Part shown: positions 7,540 to 15,292 of the stretch, piece after piece
How positions within the stretch are numbered: the stretch's first letter is position 1
Layout of the letters: the number at the start of each line of letters is the position of its first letter
Assembly (NCBI GenBank): GCA_028688275.1
Contig: JAQTYN010000030.1
Span: 1-40,942, forward strand
Direction: 5' to 3'
DNA from: Gallionella sp.
Lineage (GTDB): Bacteria; Pseudomonadota; Gammaproteobacteria; Burkholderiales; Gallionellaceae
DNA: 40,942 nt
Notes under the pieces: model-generated
The model's database searches: none
Seen by the model: only the letters and a program-made list of their open reading frames with translations
What the model was told of the DNA's origin: nothing
Translations under genes and position numbers: made by a program

Positions 7540-9837
7540 ATGGAACACAATAATCAGACTTATATGGCACATGTGCGTGTATCGCCAGATGGTCAGTGGA
7601 TAGAACACGCTTTAGGCGATCATTTGCGCGAGGTGGCGAAATTGGCGGGGCAGTTTGCCGAGCCGTTTAACAGCGCGGACTGGGCGGCGTTGGCGGGGGT
7701 GTGGCATGACTTGGGAAAATATAGCGACGAATTTCAACGCTATATCAAAACGGTCAGTGGCTACGAGAAGCGATATGACCCAGAAGCACATATCAAAGAC
7801 GAGGAAGCACCTGGACGGGTTGACCATTCCACGGCGGGCGCGCTGTATGCGATGCGGCAGTTGGGTACGCGAGGGCGAATTTTAGCGTATTTGATTGCGG
7901 GACATCACGCGGGACTGGCGGATTGGTCGATGGCAGACGCGGGGGCAACCGCGCTGGTTCACCGATTAAAGCCAGAACAAAACCATTTGCTAGAGCGCAT
8001 TCCCGAACAGGTGATGCCCGCCGACATACTCGCCCAAAACCTGCCCAGCTCTCGACCTCGCGGCGGTGCGGACAGGCTGCATCTATGGTTGCGGATGTTG
8101 TTTTCCTGTTTGGTGGATGCGGACTTTTTGGATACCGAAGCCTTTATGGACGACCAAAAGGCGACATCCCGCACGGGCTACCAAAATTTGTCCGAGCTAT
8201 TGCCCCTGTTCGATGCCTACATGGCAAAAAAATCTGCCGATGCGCCGAACACGCCCGTCAATGCTATTCGTGCCGATATTTTGCGCCAATGCCGTGAGAA
8301 AGCCGTTTTACCATCGGGGCTGTTTTCGCTCACCGTCCCCACAGGCGGCGGCAAAACCTTGTCGGGCATGGCGTTCGCCTTGCAACATGCGGTGCAATTC
8401 AACGAGAAAACGGATGATGCGACAAAACATAAAAAACGCATCATCTACGTCATCCCCTACACCAGCATCATTGAGCAGACGGCGGGGATTTTCCGCGATA
8501 TTTTTGGCGACAATGTGGTGGAACATCACGCCAATCTTGATCCCGACCAGGAAGATGCACGTGCGCGCTTGGCAACGGAAAACTGGGACGCGCCCATCAT
8601 CGTCACCACCAATGTGCAATTTTTTGAATCGCTGTTCGCCGCCCGCACCAGCCGTTGCCGAAAGTTGCACAACATCGTCAACAGCGTAGTGGTGTTGGAC
8701 GAAGCACAACTGTTGCCGCCTGAATTTTTGCAGCCGATTGCCGATGTGATGAACCAGTTGGCAAGCCATTACGGTGTCACTTTTGTGCTTTCAACCGCCA
8801 CGCAACCCGCTTTACGTTCGTTCCAAACCTTTGGCAATCCTAAATTTCGCGGCTTGGATCATGTTCAGGAAATCATGGATGACCCCGACGCGCTGTATCA
8901 AAATTTAAAACGAGTGGAAGTCAGTTTGCCCAATGATTTACAAACACCGCGAGACTGGGAAAGTATCGCAGCGGAATTGCTGCAACACCCCACCGTGCTG
9001 TGCATCGTCAGCCGACGAGACGATGCACGGGAACTGTATCGGCTGATGGTAAAAGCAGACCCCAACACCATTCACCTGTCCGCGTTGATGTGTGGGCAAC
9101 ATCGCTCCAGAATTATTCGCTATATCAAGTGGCGGTTGAAAAAGCATAAACTGTTGCGCGTGATTAGCACCCAACTGGTCGAAGCGGGCGTGGATGTAGA
9201 TTTCCCTGTGGTGTATCGCACCTTGGCGGGGCTGGATTCCATCGCCCAAGCGGCGGGACGTTGCAACCGTGAAGGAAAGCTAACGGGCTTAGGGAAAGTG
9301 GTGGTATTCGTTCCGCCCAAACCCGCGCCAATGGGGATATTGCGCCAAGCGGCGGGCATTTCGGTCAGTTTGCTGCATGGTTATCAAGGCGAGGTGTTAA
9401 ACCGCACCTTGGCGGGAAAATTCTTTGAACATCTCTATCAACAAGCACACTCCTTGGACAAACACGGCATTCACGATTTGCTCACACTAGATGCGCAGGA
9501 CTGCCAAATTCAATTCCGCAGCGTCGCCGAAAAATTCAAACTCATCGACGACACCGCTTATCAAACTATACTGGTACGCTACGCGGACAGCCCCGCATTA
9601 TTGAAAGAATTAGCGAGCATCGGCCCGAAACGCGACCTGATGCGCAAATTACAACGCTATGCGGTCAACGTGCCAAAATTCATCTTCGCGCAATTGGAAA
9701 AACAAGGCGATGTGGTGCAAATTTGGACGGGGATTTATGCGCAAGTGGGTGAAGGTCATGTAGGAAAGCTGCATTATGACGCTCGGTTGGGATTGGTAAT
9801 TGATGGAGAAATACCTGCTGGTGATTTGGTTGTGTAA
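7540..9837 (+). CDS. cas3: CRISPR-associated nuclease-helicase Cas3 (type I-C)
   Basis: The 765-residue effector has an N-terminal HD nuclease domain and a C-terminal superfamily 2 helicase. HD landmarks are HALGDHLREV, VWHDLGKY (HD at residues 56-57), VDHSTAGA and GHHAGLADW. Helicase landmarks are TGGGKT (about residue 268), DEAQ at about 387 (the Walker B variant usual for Cas3), LSTATQPAL, and the motif VI-like AQAAGRCNREG. Cas3 is recruited by Cascade to unwind and degrade target DNA. GAGG sits 7 nt before the ATG. It is first in the locus but is separated from cas5c by a 480-bp gap. Confidence 0.96.
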   Translation: MEHNNQTYMAHVRVSPDGQWIEHALGDHLREVAKLAGQFAEPFNSADWAALAGVWHDLGKYSDEFQRYIKTVSGYEKRYDPEAHIKDEEAPGRVDHSTAGALYAMRQLGTRGRILAYLIAGHHAGLADWSMADAGATALVHRLKPEQNHLLERIPEQVMPADILAQNLPSSRPRGGADRLHLWLRMLFSCLVDADFLDTEAFMDDQKATSRTGYQNLSELLPLFDAYMAKKSADAPNTPVNAIRADILRQCREKAVLPSGLFSLTVPTGGGKTLSGMAFALQHAVQFNEKTDDATKHKKRIIYVIPYTSIIEQTAGIFRDIFGDNVVEHHANLDPDQEDARARLATENWDAPIIVTTNVQFFESLFAARTSRCRKLHNIVNSVVVLDEAQLLPPEFLQPIADVMNQLASHYGVTFVLSTATQPALRSFQTFGNPKFRGLDHVQEIMDDPDALYQNLKRVEVSLPNDLQTPRDWESIAAELLQHPTVLCIVSRRDDARELYRLMVKADPNTIHLSALMCGQHRSRIIRYIKWRLKKHKLLRVISTQLVEAGVDVDFPVVYRTLAGLDSIAQAAGRCNREGKLTGLGKVVVFVPPKPAPMGILRQAAGISVSLLHGYQGEVLNRTLAGKFFEHLYQQAHSLDKHGIHDLLTLDAQDCQIQFRSVAEKFKLIDDTAYQTILVRYADSPALLKELASIGPKRDLMRKLQRYAVNVPKFIFAQLEKQGDVVQIWTGIYAQVGEGHVGKLHYDARLGLVIDGEIPAGDLVV

Positions 9838-9843
9838 GGAATC

Positions 9844-9860
9844 CCTGCCAAAATGGCAGG
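9844..9860. other. hairpin just after cas3
   Basis: A 7-bp perfect stem CCTGCCA / TGGCAGG with an AAA loop follows the cas3 stop by 6 nt. There is no T-tract on either side, so termination is uncertain. Confidence 0.4.
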
Positions 9861-9890
9861 AAATTCCGTCACAGCAATACTAATCAATAG

Positions 9891-9926
9891 GTTTCAATCC
9901 TCGCCACAAAATTGCAGCGTGGGGGC
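9891..9926 (-). repeat. isolated CRISPR-repeat-like element between cas3 and cas5c
   Basis: On the minus strand these 36 nt end in CGAGGATTGAAAC, an exact 13-nt match to the 3' end (crRNA 5' handle) of the array repeat. The upstream half (GCCCCCACGC...GTGGCG) is not the array's stem but keeps a GC-rich, weakly paired character. There is no second repeat and no array here. The minus-strand sequence after the handle would form a spacer-like stretch pointing toward cas3. Confidence 0.6.
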
Positions 9927-9975
9927 ATTGTACCAAAATCTAAATTCTAATGAATAGGAAGTTTTATATTTGTCA

Positions 9976-9984
9976 TGCTATGAT
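9976..9984 (+). promoter_or_regulatory. possible extended -10 promoter
   Basis: TGCTATGAT (9976-9984) is a good extended -10 element 33 nt before the small broken gene at 10017. It may drive that gene and cas5c onward. No clear -35 is visible. Confidence 0.35.
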
Positions 9985-10016
9985 TGTTCCCTCTTCGTAA
10001 TTTAGGGGCATTAAAG

Positions 10017-10314
10017 ATGCTGATGAATCCAAAAGTCGTATTTGTTCGAGAGCTTTTTAGGTTTCTTGAGCGTGCCTCATTTGCAAAATACACTGTTTTT
10101 TTGAGGCTATGTCACTATTAAATAGTGGTGGTCGCGAGAACCTTGTAGATACAGGTTTTTTGCAGTCGCCACAAAATCATAATACATTGATTATATTGCA
10201 CAAGTTAAATAATGCAATTTACTTCAACAATTAATGATGACATAGCCTTTTTTGATGTTCGTATTGGGGATGTTTGCCGTTGCTATTCGTGAGCTTGTTC
10301 ATTATTTGAGGTGA
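10017..10314 (+). pseudogene. small membrane-protein gene of the cas operon, split by a MITE
   Basis: From the ATG at 10017 the frame runs into the MITE-like element and stops after 34 codons at 10119-10121. If the element and one 8-bp target copy (10105-10255) are removed, the frame stays open for 48 codons and ends at TGA 10312-10314, 3 nt before the cas5c TTG. The restored product begins MLMNPKVVFVRELFRFLERA, has a hydrophobic segment at residues 25-40 (YTVFLMFVLGMFAVAI), and ends RELVHYLR. The end of the frame overlaps the cas5c ribosome-binding site, which suggests coupling. I recognise no family. Confidence 0.65.
10105..10247. mobile_element. 143-bp MITE-like element with 8-bp target duplication
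   Basis: The ends are inverted: GGCTATGTCACTATTAA at the left matches the complement of the right end, GGCTATGTCATCATTAA, at 15 of 17 positions. The element is flanked by an exact direct repeat TTTTTTGA (10097-10104 and 10248-10255). Its inside has no coding capacity and includes a small palindrome CACTATTAAATAGTG. An 8-bp duplication would suit mobilisation by an IS1595-like transposase, but no transposase with these ends is in the window, so that assignment is an inference. Confidence 0.8.
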
Positions 10315-10317
10315 ATT

Positions 10318-11043
10318 TTGAAAACCTTTTGTTTAGAAGTATCAGGCGATTTTGCTTGTTTTACCCGCCCTGAAATGAAAGTTGAGCGGGTGAGTTATGA
10401 CCTCATCACGCCTTCCGCTGCGCGGGCGGTGTTTGAGTCGATCTTGTGGAAGCCCGCGTTGCGCTGGCGGGTCACCAAAATCGAAGTGCTCAAGCCGATT
10501 AAGTGGATTACCTTGCGGCGCAATGAAGTCGGCGCGGTGGTGTCGTCGCGCAATGTCCAATCTGCCATGAACAGCGGCAGCGGCGATTTGGGCTTGTATA
10601 TCGAAGACGAACGCCAACAACGGGCAGGATTATTTTTACGCGATGTAGCTTATCGAATTCATGCAGGATTTGAGTTGGTCGATGGCAGTAAACACAAGCC
10701 TAACCATCCCCACCTCGTCAAACGCCCTATTCAAGATGCGGACGAACAACGCGCAGCCGATGCCGCCAACACCCCCGCTAAATTTCTCAATATGTTTGAA
10801 CGTCGCGCCCGCAAAGGGCAATGCGTCAACCAACCCTATCTAGGATGCCGCGAATTTGCCTGTGATTTTCGCCTTGTCGAAGACCTTGCCGCCGAACCTG
10901 CACCGATTGCCGACACCCGTGATTTAGGCTGGATGCTGCACGACATGGACTACCGAAATCCAACCAGCCCGAACCCGCGTTTTTTCCGCGCCGAACTGAA
11001 CAACGGCGTGTTGGATTTAGCCAATGTGGAGGTGCGGGGATGA
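10318..11043 (+). CDS. cas5c: Cas5c, crRNA-processing Cascade subunit (type I-C)
   Basis: Type I-C systems lack Cas6, and Cas5c cuts the pre-crRNA repeat and stays bound to the handle. The 241-residue product shows Cas5 features: the start TFCLEVSGDFACFTRPEMKVERVSYDLITPSAARAVFESI, IKWITLRRNEVG, and a C-terminal GWMLHDMDY...FFRAELNNGVL. A TTG start at 10318 is preferred because GAGGTG lies 6 nt upstream and the protein begins exactly where relatives begin. The stop overlaps cas8c (ATGA at 11040-11043). Confidence 0.94.
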   Translation: MKTFCLEVSGDFACFTRPEMKVERVSYDLITPSAARAVFESILWKPALRWRVTKIEVLKPIKWITLRRNEVGAVVSSRNVQSAMNSGSGDLGLYIEDERQQRAGLFLRDVAYRIHAGFELVDGSKHKPNHPHLVKRPIQDADEQRAADAANTPAKFLNMFERRARKGQCVNQPYLGCREFACDFRLVEDLAAEPAPIADTRDLGWMLHDMDYRNPTSPNPRFFRAELNNGVLDLANVEVRG

Positions 11044-12824
11044 TACTTCAGGAACTTGCGCATTATTATCAGCGTATCGCTGAATCAGGCGATGGGGCAA
11101 TTGCACCAGAGGGGTGGGTTCGCCGCCCCATAGATTACATTATCGTTCTTGCATCTGGCGGCGATTGTATTTCGATTCAGGATAATGGGCAGATGGAAGG
11201 TAAAAGACGCGTTGCTCGTGAGGAACTCGTCCCTGCTATTGGTAAACAGGCACTTAAACATACTAATAGCGGTAAAGACCCAAATCTACTTTGGGATAAT
11301 GCAGCCTTTATTTTTGGGTTAGGAAATAAGGGGGCACTCAAAGCCAGCAGCTTCGATGCGGAAATACAAAAATGGTTTAACGACATCGAAGACCCTGCAC
11401 TTACTGACCTCAAGATATTTCTTCGATCAATGCGTGAAAAAGGCGCGGCGAAGGCACTTATTGACCGTTTCCGCTTGACGGAAGAGTTTGAGATACGAGA
11501 CCCAGTCCTTGCATTTCAATGGCAACCCGATGGGGCTATGCCAATCCATCATCGTCAAGCGATTAGAGCAGAATACACCCGTAAATGCGCACTTGAAAAT
11601 GGTGGTGTAACAGGTAATTGCTTGATGACAGGGGTAATTAACGCTCCTATTGCCATGAATGAAACGGTTATTAAGGGGGTATGGGGTGCTCAAACAGCAG
11701 GCGCAAATATCGTTTCTTTTAATTATCGTTCTTTTGAGTCATATGGAAAAAATGAACGAGGGGGCGAAAATTCTCCGATTAGCAAGCAAGCCTCCTTTGC
11801 CTATACGACAGGATTAAATAAGTTACTCTCTTACAACAGCAAACAACGTTTAAAAGTTGGTGATGCCACGGTTGTTTTTTGGTCGGCAGAAGAAACGTTG
11901 TTTGAAAGTGCATTTGCCGACTTTTTGGACGATGTGCCAAAAAATGTGGATAACCCTGCAAGACATACTGACGCAGTTAAATCACTATTTAATGCGCCGC
12001 AACATGGTGCCTATCTTGAAGATAAAAGTGACATTAAATTTTTTGTCCTCGGTTTAGCGGCTCCCGCAAAAGCTCGATTGGCAGTGCGATTTTGGCAACC
12101 AAGCACTGTAGGTGAAATGGCAGGCTGCATTCGTAAATACTTCCTTGATATAGCTATTGTCCATGCTGATTATGAGGCTCAATATCCCACGCTTTACCGT
12201 TTATTACTTTCCATTGCGCCACAAGGTGAAGCAAAAAATATCCCGCCGAATCTCGCGGGTGAAACCATGCGCGCTATTTTGGCAGGATTGCCCTATCCAC
12301 AAATGTTGTTGCAAGCGGTGATTCGGCGGATTAGGGCGGAACAGGCAAAAAAAGATGACCGAACAGGAAAACCAGTCTTAAATGTTAGCTATCCCCGCGC
12401 TGCACTCATTAAAGCGTATATCAATAGAATTACTGGCAAGGAGGAACTAAAAGTGTCTTTAGATGAAAACAATATCAACTGTGCCTATCGTTTAGGTAGG
12501 CTGTTTGCAACACTAGAACGAATTCAAATGCGTGCGAATCCTAGTATTAACACCACTATTCGGGAACGCTTTTATGGTGCAGCCTCTGGAACACCTGTTA
12601 CCGTGTTTCCCACGTTGCTCAAACTCAAAAACCATCACATTGCCAAGTTAAGCAAGGGTGAAGCAGTGAATCAGGAAAAACTAATCACTGCAATTATGGA
12701 TGGTGTCAATGAGTTTCCAGCACAACTCAACCTGCAAGATCAGGGACGTTTTGCCATCGGTTATTATCATCAGCGACAAGTTTTCTTTAAACCTAAAAAT
12801 ATCGGACAAGGGGAACAACCATGA
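11040..12824 (+). CDS. cas8c: Cas8c (Csd1), large Cascade subunit
   Basis: This 594-residue protein begins MILQELAHYYQRIAESG, the typical Csd1 opening, and contains GVTGNCLMTG, IVSFNYRSFESYG and a C-terminal NCAYRLGRLFATLERIQ block conserved in Cas8c. It recognises the PAM and primes target unwinding. It overlaps cas5c by 4 bp at its start and the next small gene by 4 bp at its end. The C-terminal quarter contains a strong internal start for Cas11c. Confidence 0.95.
   Translation: MILQELAHYYQRIAESGDGAIAPEGWVRRPIDYIIVLASGGDCISIQDNGQMEGKRRVAREELVPAIGKQALKHTNSGKDPNLLWDNAAFIFGLGNKGALKASSFDAEIQKWFNDIEDPALTDLKIFLRSMREKGAAKALIDRFRLTEEFEIRDPVLAFQWQPDGAMPIHHRQAIRAEYTRKCALENGGVTGNCLMTGVINAPIAMNETVIKGVWGAQTAGANIVSFNYRSFESYGKNERGGENSPISKQASFAYTTGLNKLLSYNSKQRLKVGDATVVFWSAEETLFESAFADFLDDVPKNVDNPARHTDAVKSLFNAPQHGAYLEDKSDIKFFVLGLAAPAKARLAVRFWQPSTVGEMAGCIRKYFLDIAIVHADYEAQYPTLYRLLLSIAPQGEAKNIPPNLAGETMRAILAGLPYPQMLLQAVIRRIRAEQAKKDDRTGKPVLNVSYPRAALIKAYINRITGKEELKVSLDENNINCAYRLGRLFATLERIQMRANPSINTTIRERFYGAASGTPVTVFPTLLKLKNHHIAKLSKGEAVNQEKLITAIMDGVNEFPAQLNLQDQGRFAIGYYHQRQVFFKPKNIGQGEQP
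12453..12824 (+). CDS. cas11c: Cas11c small subunit translated from inside cas8c
   Basis: A near-perfect ribosome-binding site AAGGAGG (12438-12444) lies 8 nt before GTG at 12453. That GTG is in frame with cas8c at codon 472. Translation from here gives 123 residues, beginning (V/M)SLDENNINCAYRLGRLF and ending with the Cas8c C-terminus. Separate production of Cas11c by internal initiation in cas8c is known for type I-C, where two copies line the Cascade belly. The site and length fit that pattern closely. Confidence 0.8.
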   Translation: MSLDENNINCAYRLGRLFATLERIQMRANPSINTTIRERFYGAASGTPVTVFPTLLKLKNHHIAKLSKGEAVNQEKLITAIMDGVNEFPAQLNLQDQGRFAIGYYHQRQVFFKPKNIGQGEQP

Positions 12825-13039
12825 CAGATTCAAACCTGCAAAGACGAAGTCCCTTAAACGTGGGTACCGAGCCTACCGATGAAGAATTAGCACAAGTCAT
12901 GCGCGAAGTGCGTGACTTGGTGCTAACCCGTAAACAAGAATCTGACGCATGGATACGGCAACAATTGACGGATGCAGTGGCGGCAGCGCGTGCCAGAGAT
13001 GGTGTGATGAAGCCATCTAACACGCTTAATTTTAATTGA
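12821..13039 (+). CDS. small unrecognised helical protein between cas8c and cas7c
   Basis: The 72-residue product overlaps the cas8c stop (ATGA) and its own stop lies inside the cas7c ribosome-binding site, so it is tightly built into the operon. It contains [22 protein letters not shown] followed by a second charged helix rich in Ala and Arg. The overall look is that of a small antitoxin-like or helical adaptor protein. It is not the usual Cas11c, which comes from within cas8c. I do not recognise a family. Canonical I-C operons have nothing between cas8c and cas7c. Confidence 0.75.
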   Translation: MTDSNLQRRSPLNVGTEPTDEELAQVMREVRDLVLTRKQESDAWIRQQLTDAVAAARARDGVMKPSNTLNFN

Positions 13040-13050
13040 GGAGAATGAAC

Positions 13051-14142
13051 ATGGCACTGACGAGTCGGTATGATTTTGTATTACTGTTTGATGTAAAAGA
13101 CGGCAATCCCAACGGCGACCCAGATGCGGGCAATTTGCCGCGTGTCGATGCTGAAACGGGGCATGGCTTGGTAACGGATGTTTGTATCAAACGTAAAATC
13201 CGAAACTTTGTTGGGCTGGCAAAAGAATGCCAATCCCCATTTGATATTTATGTAAAAGAAAAAGCAGTGCTTGGCAGGGCGCACACAGAAGCCTTTTCTG
13301 CGCTAAAAATTTCTCTAGGTGAAGAATCTCGTGTCGTGATTCCAGAGAATTTGCGTGATGAGCTTGAGGGCTTTGATTTGCCAGATGGGCTGGAGCTTGG
13401 GGAAAATGACGACGACTTGCCCGTTATCGTGGTTGCTGCGGATGCGGATGTCAAAACAATTAAAGCCGCCATTAAAGAAGCAAAACCTAGAAAGGAAATC
13501 AAAGATTTCCTTGAATCTTGTTTGAAAGGTGTTAAGGCTCGCAAACCTAAAGCGGACGAAATCAACGAAGGTAGAAAGTGGATGTGCCAGCGTTTCTTTG
13601 ATATTCGGGCATTTGGTGCGGTCATGTCGCTTAAGTCCGCTCCTAATTGTGGTCAAGTACGCGGCCCGATTCAACTGACTTTTGCCCGCTCGGTTGATCC
13701 CGTGGTGGCATTGGAACACTCCATTACCCGCATGGCGGTTGCCACAGAAGCAGAAGCTGAAAAACAAAGCGGCGACAATCGCACCATGGGGCGCAAGTTC
13801 ACCGTGCCTTACGGACTGTATGCCGCGCATGGTTTTGTGTCGTCCTTCCTCGCCAAACAAACAGGCTTTGACGAAACTGATTTGGCGTTGCTATGGCAAG
13901 CCTTGGCGCAAATGTTTGAACACGACCGCTCGGCAGCACGCGGTGAAATGTCCACGCGGGGTTTGTATGTGTTCAAACACGACAGCGAATTAGGCAACGC
14001 ACCCGCGCATCAACTGTTTGACTTGGTGCAAGTGGCAAAGCGCAATCCTGACGAACCTGCCCGTGATTTTGCTGATTACAACGTGACGGTGAATGAAGCG
14101 AATTTGCCAGCGGGGGTTACTTTGTTGCGGCAAGTGGGTTGA
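13051..14142 (+). CDS. cas7c: Cas7c (Csd2), Cascade backbone subunit
   Basis: Cas7c polymerises along the crRNA spacer. The sequence starts [30 protein letters not shown], the Csd2 signature, and includes [28 protein letters not shown] and [19 protein letters not shown]. The ATG at 13051 (363 residues) is preferred over start codons at 13036 and 13045 because AGGAGA lies 6 nt upstream of it. It follows the small 72-residue gene, with a 25-bp gap before a DUF2281 gene. Confidence 0.95.
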   Translation: MALTSRYDFVLLFDVKDGNPNGDPDAGNLPRVDAETGHGLVTDVCIKRKIRNFVGLAKECQSPFDIYVKEKAVLGRAHTEAFSALKISLGEESRVVIPENLRDELEGFDLPDGLELGENDDDLPVIVVAADADVKTIKAAIKEAKPRKEIKDFLESCLKGVKARKPKADEINEGRKWMCQRFFDIRAFGAVMSLKSAPNCGQVRGPIQLTFARSVDPVVALEHSITRMAVATEAEAEKQSGDNRTMGRKFTVPYGLYAAHGFVSSFLAKQTGFDETDLALLWQALAQMFEHDRSAARGEMSTRGLYVFKHDSELGNAPAHQLFDLVQVAKRNPDEPARDFADYNVTVNEANLPAGVTLLRQVG

Positions 14143-14166
14143 TAATAAAAAACGAGGAGATATTTG

Positions 14167-14385
14167 ATGGGATATGCCGACCTCATCGCACAGGAAGCAA
14201 ACTTGCTGCCTGTCGATAAACAAGCTGAAGTGCTTGATTTTATTGCCTTCTTAAAATCAAGACAGGTACGACGTGATATGGCAAAAACGATCACAACCCC
14301 TGCCGAAATTGCCGCTTTTTTCCGCAGTTTTGATGTCGATACCCGTGGCTACAAATTTGACCGTGAGGCGGCTTCTGCCCGTTAA
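14167..14385 (+). CDS. DUF2281/VapB-like antitoxin-type small protein
   Basis: The 72-residue product has the DUF2281 core LLPVDKQAEVLDFIAFLKSR, found in many antitoxins paired with PIN-domain toxins. The C-terminal half (TPAEIAAFFRSFDVDTRGYKFDREAA) is of the kind that binds a toxin. GAGGAGA lies 8 nt before the ATG. No PIN toxin follows: the next gene, 4 bp away, is cas4. It is transcribed with the cas genes and interrupts the normal cas7c-cas4 junction. Confidence 0.75.
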   Translation: MGYADLIAQEANLLPVDKQAEVLDFIAFLKSRQVRRDMAKTITTPAEIAAFFRSFDVDTRGYKFDREAASAR

Positions 14386-14389
14386 AATC

Positions 14390-15010
14390 ATGCCCACCCC
14401 CGACCTCATCATGCTTTCCGCTCTCCAGCATTGGAGTTATTGCCCGCGTCAGTGTGCGTTGATTCATCTGGAACAGGCGTTTGATGACAATGTACATACC
14501 ATGCGTGGGAATGCGGCGCATGAGCGGGTGGATGAGGCGGGGTTTGAGACCTTTGAAGGGGTGCGGGCGGAACGGGCTTTGCCTGTTTGGTCGGATCGTT
14601 TGGGGTTGATTGGCAAGTGCGATGTGGTGGAGTTTCATCCCGATGGGCGCACCTATCCTGTTGAATATAAACACGGTCAAAAACGTGCCAAGACCCATGA
14701 CGATATTCAACTGGTCGCCCAAGCCCTGTGTTTGGAAGAAATGACGGGCAAAATCATCACCCACGGGGCGATTTATCATCATGGTTCGCGGCGCAGGCGG
14801 GAGGTGGAAATCACGCCTGCGTTGCGGCGTTTGGTGGAAGACACGGTGGCGGCGATTCGGGCGATGTTGGCATCGGGCAACTTGCCACCACCCGCCGATG
14901 ATGCGCGTTGCAAGGAATGTTCTTTGAATGACATTTGCCAACCGCACGCGTTGGGTGAACGGGGCAAGTTGCAACGCTTGCAGGCGGGGTTGTTTAGTGA
15001 GTTGGATTGA
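14390..15010 (+). CDS. cas4: Cas4 (I-C), PAM-selecting nuclease of adaptation
   Basis: Cas4 trims prespacers and fixes PAM orientation with Cas1-Cas2. The 206-residue product has an N-terminal YCPRQC cysteine pair, the RecB-type nuclease core (GKCDVVEF, YPVEYKHG with the catalytic Glu/Lys) and a C-terminal CKECSLNDIC cluster, giving four cysteines for an iron-sulfur cluster. The ATG at 14390 is 4 bp after the previous stop. Its 3' end overlaps an antisense small ORF by 17 bp. Confidence 0.94.
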   Translation: MPTPDLIMLSALQHWSYCPRQCALIHLEQAFDDNVHTMRGNAAHERVDEAGFETFEGVRAERALPVWSDRLGLIGKCDVVEFHPDGRTYPVEYKHGQKRAKTHDDIQLVAQALCLEEMTGKIITHGAIYHHGSRRRREVEITPALRRLVEDTVAAIRAMLASGNLPPPADDARCKECSLNDICQPHALGERGKLQRLQAGLFSELD

Positions 15011-15197
15011 TGGGGTTTATTGCCTCGTCAATCGCCACCTCATCGGACTCGATCATCGCCCACACTTCATCATTAGCAACTGAAAAATCAGCGGCAATTG
15101 CTGCGCTTTCAGCACACGCTTCGGGATCAGTGGTGAGGAATTGAGCGGCTTGCACGATGTTTGCGAACAATTGTTCATCTTCGGATAAATTGGACAT
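14994..15197 (-). CDS. antisense orphan fragment of an RHH-type antitoxin
   Basis: The 67-residue product contains NIVQAAQFLTTDPEACAES and AIAADFSVANDEVWAMIE. These match the C-terminal half of the antitoxin at 21010-21300 (VVQAARFLATDPEAQADN, AISAEFSGADSEALAQLE). It lacks the N-terminal ribbon-helix-helix DNA-binding part, and no such part is found upstream. It runs opposite to the cas genes between cas4 and cas1. It may be a truncated relic or a short stand-alone antitoxin. Confidence 0.55.
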   Translation of the reverse strand: MSNLSEDEQLFANIVQAAQFLTTDPEACAESAAIAADFSVANDEVWAMIESDEVAIDEAINPINPTH

Positions 15198-15292
15198 GTT
15201 TTCTTTTCAACGATTTGATTTTTCGTAATTTTACGTTCTACGCATCCCAAATGAAAGACGATTTTCAACCCTATTGAGGCTTAGATTACGCC

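Noticed and set aside
7414..7608. A 64-codon minus-strand frame upstream of and overlapping the start of cas3
   Set aside because: No ribosome-binding site, no family, and it overlaps the cas3 start region on the opposite strand.
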